Shown here one piece after another: positions 60,333 to 64,000 of a stretch of 64,000 bases of DNA (within the stretch, counting starts at the first letter, position 1; each line of letters starts with the position of its first letter). Source of the DNA: Roseomonas sp. KE2513 (lineage in GTDB: Bacteria > Pseudomonadota > Alphaproteobacteria > Acetobacterales > Acetobacteraceae); assembly GCF_016107305.1 (NCBI RefSeq), contig NZ_RCVR01000004.1, forward strand, positions 230,872 to 294,871. The letters are read 5' to 3'. The position numbers were made by a program, and so were the translations under genes. A model generated the notes under the pieces. The model ran no database searches, had not been told where the DNA came from, and was given only the letters and a program-made list of their open reading frames with translations.

Positions 60333-62735
60333 TCACCGCACGCCTTCGAGCCTGACTGCCCTCAACCGCAAGGCATTGCCGATCACCGAGACTGAGCTCA
60401 GTGCCATTGCCAGGGCGGCGACGATCGGGCTGAGCAGGATGCCCAGGAACGGGTAGAGCACACCCGCGGCAAGCGGCACTCCAAGTGCGTTGTAGACAAA
60501 GGCCAGGAACAGGTTCTGTCGGATGTTCCGCATGGTCGCATGGCTCAAGGTGCGCGCCCGCGCAATGCCAGCGAGGTCCCCCTTTACCAGGGTGACGCCC
60601 GCGCTCTGCATGGCGACGTCAGTGCCGGTCCCCATGGCGATGCCGACATCCGCCTCTGCCAGGGCTGGCGCGTCGTTGACGCCATCCCCGGCCATGGCGA
60701 CCACTCGACCCTTCCCCTTGAGTTCCCGAACGATGCGGTGCTTGTCCTCGGGGAGGACGTCACCCTGGAACTCATCAATCCCCAGCCTCCGGGCGACGGC
60801 GGCAGCCGTTGTGGCGTTGTCTCCGGTGAGCATGACGATGTGGATGCCCTCGTCCCGCAGGCTCTTCAGGGCGCCAGGCGTCGTCTCCTTGATAGGGTCA
60901 GCCACGGCGATGACGCCTCCCGGCTTGCCATCGACGGCCAGGAACAGAGCGCTGCCGCCCTCGCGGCGGAGGTCATCCGCCCTGGCGGAGAGATCGCCTA
61001 GATCCACACCGAGGTCGGCCATGAGCCTCGCGTTGCCCAGGGCGACCCGGCGCCCACCCACAGTCCCGGTGACACCCTTGCCCGTGACAGAGGCGAAGTC
61101 AGCGGGCTCCTGAAGTTCTACGCTGCGCTTATGGGCTGCGGCCACGATCGCCGCTGCCAGGGGGTGCTCGCTGGAGCGCTCCAGGCTTGCCGCGAGGGGC
61201 AACACCTCAGCCTCTGTGAGGCCCGGACCAGAGATAACGGCAACCACCTCTGGCTTGCCAACTGTGAGCGTGCCCGTCTTGTCCACGACGAGGGTGTCGA
61301 CCTTCTCCATGCGCTCGAGCGCCTCGGCCGACCTGATGAGGACGCCCGCACCGGCGCCCTTGCCCACGCCGACCATGATCGACATCGGCGTCGCCAGGCC
61401 AAGGGCGCAGGGGCAGGCGATGATGAGAACGGAGACGGCGGCGATCAGGCCGTAGGAGAGCGCCGGGGATGGGCCCCAGACAGCCCAGGCAATAAAGGCG
61501 ACAATCGCCACGGCGATGACCGCCGGGACAAAGTAGCCGGACACGTGGTCGGCCATCCGCTGGATGGGCGCCCGGCTGCGCTGGGCTTCCGCCACCATGG
61601 CGACGATGCGCGAGAGCATGGTGTCCGAACCAACCTTGTCGGCCCGCATCACCAGGGATCCCGTGCCGTTCACCGTGCCGCCGATGACCTTGGAGCCAGG
61701 CGCCTTCTCAACTGGCAGGGACTCTCCGGTGACCATCGACTCGTCGACCGAGCCACCGCCCTCCAGCACCTCGCCATCCACAGGGACACCCTCACCGGGC
61801 CGCACCCGTAGGCGGTCGCCCAGCTGAACGTCGGCCAGGTTGACCTCCTCATCGGTTCCGTTCGGGCGGATGCGGCGCGCAACCTTTGGCGCTAGGTCCA
61901 GCAGGGCGCGAATGGCGCCGCCGGTCTGCTCCCGGGCGCGCAGTTCCAGCACCTGGCCAAGGAGGACCAGCACGGTGATGACGGCTGCCGCCTCGTAGTA
62001 GACGGCCACCGTGCCATCCATGCCGCGGAAGCCCCGGGGAAAGATGCCGGGCGCGAAGGTAGCGACCAGGCTGTACAGGTAGGCCGCCCCGGTCCCGAGG
62101 GCGATCAAGCTGAACATGTTGAGGCTGCGGTTCACCACCGACTGCCAACCGCGCACGAAGAAGGGCCATCCCGCCCAGAGCACCACTGGTGTCGCCAGCA
62201 GGAACTGGGTCCAGGTCGAGGCCGTAGGCGAAATCAGGTCATGCAGGCCGAGCCCAGGGATGTGGGCACCCATCTCCAGGATGACGACCGGGATGGTGAG
62301 GGCCAGCCCAATCCACATCCGCCGGGTCATGTCGATGAGTTCGTGGTTAGGCCCTGCCTCGGCGGTGACCTCCAGGGGCTCCAGCGCCATGCCGCAGATG
62401 GGGCAGTTTCCAGGGCCCTCCTGCCGGACTTGCGGGTGCATGGGGCAGGTGTAGATGGTGCCCTTGGGCACCACGGCGGGCTGAATGGCGGTTCGGGGCC
62501 TCAGATACTTTTCTGGATCTGCCTCGAACTTTGACCGGCAGCCTGCTGAGCAGAAGTGGAAGGTCGTCCCGCCATGCTCCAGACGGTGCTTCGAAGTCGC
62601 TGGGTCGACCCTCATCCCGCAGACCGGATCGGTGACGCGCCCGTCGTCGGCCACCATGGCATTGTCGTCATGGTGGCAGCTCGGCCCGTGCTGATGACCG
62701 TGATCTTGGTCGTGGCTGGAATGATGACCGCCCAT
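60333..62735 (-). CDS. Copper-translocating P1B-type ATPase
   Basis: 800 aa from [14 protein letters not shown]. The longer in-frame start at 62807 would lie upstream of the predicted transcription start of its CueR promoter, so it is rejected. N-terminus: His-rich tract, YHS domain (34-78, [10 protein letters not shown]...[10 protein letters not shown]), and a heavy-metal-binding domain ([22 protein letters not shown], about 95-116) in place of a classical CxxC HMA. Core: [44 protein letters not shown]. Exports Cu(I) from the cytoplasm; the CopZ-like protein is the likely donor. Confidence 0.92.
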   Translation of the reverse strand: MGGHHSSHDQDHGHQHGPSCHHDDNAMVADDGRVTDPVCGMRVDPATSKHRLEHGGTTFHFCSAGCRSKFEADPEKYLRPRTAIQPAVVPKGTIYTCPMHPQVRQEGPGNCPICGMALEPLEVTAEAGPNHELIDMTRRMWIGLALTIPVVILEMGAHIPGLGLHDLISPTASTWTQFLLATPVVLWAGWPFFVRGWQSVVNRSLNMFSLIALGTGAAYLYSLVATFAPGIFPRGFRGMDGTVAVYYEAAAVITVLVLLGQVLELRAREQTGGAIRALLDLAPKVARRIRPNGTDEEVNLADVQLGDRLRVRPGEGVPVDGEVLEGGGSVDESMVTGESLPVEKAPGSKVIGGTVNGTGSLVMRADKVGSDTMLSRIVAMVAEAQRSRAPIQRMADHVSGYFVPAVIAVAIVAFIAWAVWGPSPALSYGLIAAVSVLIIACPCALGLATPMSIMVGVGKGAGAGVLIRSAEALERMEKVDTLVVDKTGTLTVGKPEVVAVISGPGLTEAEVLPLAASLERSSEHPLAAAIVAAAHKRSVELQEPADFASVTGKGVTGTVGGRRVALGNARLMADLGVDLGDLSARADDLRREGGSALFLAVDGKPGGVIAVADPIKETTPGALKSLRDEGIHIVMLTGDNATTAAAVARRLGIDEFQGDVLPEDKHRIVRELKGKGRVVAMAGDGVNDAPALAEADVGIAMGTGTDVAMQSAGVTLVKGDLAGIARARTLSHATMRNIRQNLFLAFVYNALGVPLAAGVLYPFLGILLSPIVAALAMALSSVSVIGNALRLRAVRLEGVR

Positions 62736-62790
62736 GCTTGCCGCCCCTGGTGCAGCCCACTCTAGGATGAGCCGCTGTTGCGAGGCTCCG

Positions 62791-62821
62791 AACCTGAGGT
62801 TTCCCACCGTGGGAAGGTCAA
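62791..62821 (-). promoter_or_regulatory. CueR-type promoter of the Cu ATPase gene
   Basis: Minus strand: TTGACC (62821-62816), 19-bp spacer containing the perfect dyad TTCCCACGGTGGGAA, then CAGGTT (62796-62791). The ATPase ATG is about 55 bp downstream. Spacer identical to that of the cueR promoter. Confidence 0.85.
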
Positions 62822-62855
62822 GGGTTCTCTGACTCGACCAGGACGTTGCTTGCCC

Positions 62856-62886
62856 TTGACCTTCCCACGGTGGGAAACCTCATCTT
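62856..62886 (+). promoter_or_regulatory. CueR-type promoter of cueR
   Basis: Plus strand: TTGACC (62856-62861), the same 19-bp spacer with dyad TTCCCACGGTGGGAA, and CATCTT (62881-62886). With the divergent copy it makes a 30-bp inverted repeat (62795-62824 against 62853-62882). cueR starts 45 bp downstream, so it is autoregulated. Confidence 0.85.
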
Positions 62887-62930
62887 GTAACCCACGAGTA
62901 AGGCAGAGTGGTCCAGAGGGGAGGTCAGAG

Positions 62931-63419
62931 ATGCAAATCGGTCACGCGGCGAAAGCTTCTGGCGTCTCGGCAAAGATGCTGCGGTACTATGAGAGCATTG
63001 GTCTTCTCGGAAAGGCCGGGCGGACAGAGGCTGGCTACCGGGTTTACTCCGAGGCTGACGTCAAAACTTTGAAGTTCGTCCGGAGGGCGCGCGACCTCGG
63101 ACTTCCGCTCGACCGCATCCAGCTGCTGATTGGTCTCTGGCAGGACGAGGATCGAGCGAGCGCCGACGTAAAGCGCATTGCCACCGAGCACGCGGCCGAG
63201 CTCAGAGCAAAGATCGGTGAACTGACACGGATGTGCGAGGCGCTGGAGGGCATGGCAACGGCCTGCCACGGTGACCACCGGCCAGAGTGCCCCATCTTGG
63301 ACGAGATCGCCGAGGGAGGCCGGGGCCTTGCCTTCTCAGACGTGCCGGCGAGCAGGGCAAGGACGAGGCGTGAGGCTCCGGGAGCCGCAGCGCACCGGAC
63401 CATTCAAGGAGCCATGTAG
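62931..63419 (+). CDS. cueR: CueR-type MerR-family Cu(I)-responsive activator
   Basis: 162 aa from MQIGHAAKASGVSAKMLRYY; the upstream in-frame start lies across its own promoter and is rejected. A winged HTH (1-70) leads a dimerisation helix. The metal loop has Cys112 and Cys120 (ACHGDHRPEC), and Ser77 is kept, the same numbering and residues as in E. coli CueR, which marks monovalent-metal (Cu/Ag/Au) sensing. The C-terminus is about 27 residues longer than E. coli CueR. Its stop overlaps the next gene's GTG by one base. Confidence 0.92.
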   Translation: MQIGHAAKASGVSAKMLRYYESIGLLGKAGRTEAGYRVYSEADVKTLKFVRRARDLGLPLDRIQLLIGLWQDEDRASADVKRIATEHAAELRAKIGELTRMCEALEGMATACHGDHRPECPILDEIAEGGRGLAFSDVPASRARTRREAPGAAAHRTIQGAM

Positions 63420-63886
63420 TGAAAGAGATCTCCTCCCCATCCCCAACCAGAAGACGTCTAACCCTGGGCCTCGGTCTGGCTGCTGCGGTGATGCCCCTTG
63501 CATCGGCCCGCGCAACTCAGGCCACCGCGATCGAGGTCTGGAAGGACGCGAACTGCGGCTGCTGTGAGGGCTGGGTAGAGCACCTGCGCGCTGCTGGCTT
63601 CCAGGCCACTGTGCATGACGTGGGCGACGTCGCAGCGATCAAGTCTGCCCGAGGAGTCCCAGCTGCCCTCCAGTCATGCCACACTGCCTTGGTGGATGGC
63701 TACGTGATCGAGGGCCATGTCCCTGCCGCCGACGTCCGCCGCCTGCTCGCAGAACGCCCCCGTGCGGTGGGGCTGGCAGCACCAGGGATGCCGCCTGCCT
63801 CGCCGGGCATGGACATCCCGGGTACTCCCTACCAGGTCATCGTGTTTGGAGGATCTGGTGGCAACCGGGTCTGGGCGCGGCATTGA
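63419..63886 (+). CDS. Secreted DUF411 family metal-binding protein
   Basis: 155 aa from a GTG overlapping the cueR stop, with AGGAG 8-9 bases upstream. A Tat-like signal (PTRRRLTLGLGLAAAV) ends near ARATQ. The DUF411 core has KDANCGCCEGWVEHL (Cys-x-Cys-Cys), then GVPAALQSCHTALVDGYVIEGHVP, with conserved Cys and His. The family is typical of copper and silver islands; a periplasmic copper-binding role is inferred. It shares the CueR promoter. Confidence 0.88.
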   Translation: MKEISSPSPTRRRLTLGLGLAAAVMPLASARATQATAIEVWKDANCGCCEGWVEHLRAAGFQATVHDVGDVAAIKSARGVPAALQSCHTALVDGYVIEGHVPAADVRRLLAERPRAVGLAAPGMPPASPGMDIPGTPYQVIVFGGSGGNRVWARH

Positions 63887-64000
63887 CACCTGCGCTCCTC
63901 CTGCTGCCGGAGCTCTCCTGAGAGCGGGCCTGGTTTGCCCCTCGACAGATCTCTTTAACGCGCGCTCGTCCCGGACCAAGCTGATGGCATGTCCTCTCGC
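63887..64000. other. Right edge, no gene seen
   Basis: 114 bp after the DUF411 stop. Only a weak hairpin (AGCTCTCCTGAGAGC near 63910-63924) is visible, a possible terminator. No start of a further gene can be supported. Confidence 0.35.

Noticed and set aside
62736..62807. Longer start of the Cu ATPase at 62807
   Set aside because: It would lie inside its own CueR promoter, upstream of the predicted transcription start.

Overview
The window reads as chromosome, or a large replicon, of a very GC-rich alphaproteobacterium. The many solute-binding proteins, amidohydrolases, M81/M20 hydrolases, Tat-type leaders and the QuiC-like fusion fit Acetobacteraceae of the Roseomonas type. That placement is inferred from gene content and base composition only. 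No rRNA, tRNA, integrase, transposase or CRISPR array was recognised.

From 1 to about 42.3 kb the DNA is ordinary high-GC chromosome. It holds a TPP enzyme (cut by the window edge) with a deaminase and an NMT1-type binding protein; two tiny Gly/Tyr-rich secreted proteins; a minus-strand catabolic run (alpha/beta hydrolase, family 5 binding protein, amidase, gamma-glutamyltransferase-like protein, 3-dehydroshikimate dehydratase-type fusion); csaA, a Gpt-type phosphoribosyltransferase and a PhzF protein; a CNNM/CorC protein; a GH17-GT2 glucan synthase-like protein; an M81 and two M20 hydrolases; an HDAC-like deacetylase overlapping comM; two ATPase genes and a lipoprotein; two amidohydrolases, two SDRs and an orphan molybdopterin hydroxylase subunit; then ispB-like, trmN6-like and nrdB genes. 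Much of this looks like uptake and hydrolysis of amides, ureides and N-heterocycles.

At about 42.3 kb, just upstream of nrdB, composition and gene style change: GC is visibly lower and the genes are accessory. The first block (42.4-47.1 kb) is a defence locus. A two-TM SAVED-domain effector and a CD-NTase with a C-terminal AGS-C sensor domain are joined by a TGATG overlap, which makes a CBASS anti-phage operon. A third ORF of unknown function overlaps the CD-NTase stop by ATGA. A divergent gene codes for a protein with an HhH-like region and a putative PD-(D/E)XK nuclease domain.

From 47.1 to 63.9 kb follows a copper-resistance island: DUF2933, two DUF305 proteins, copCD, a CopZ-like chaperone, copABRS (multicopper oxidase, outer-membrane protein, two-component system), a Met-rich lipoprotein, a Cu+ P1B ATPase, CueR and a DUF411 protein. 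An RTX protein with an internal duplication and a hypothetical protein are embedded in it. Three near-identical CueR-type promoters (19-bp spacers) tie copZ, the ATPase and cueR-DUF411 into one predicted regulon.
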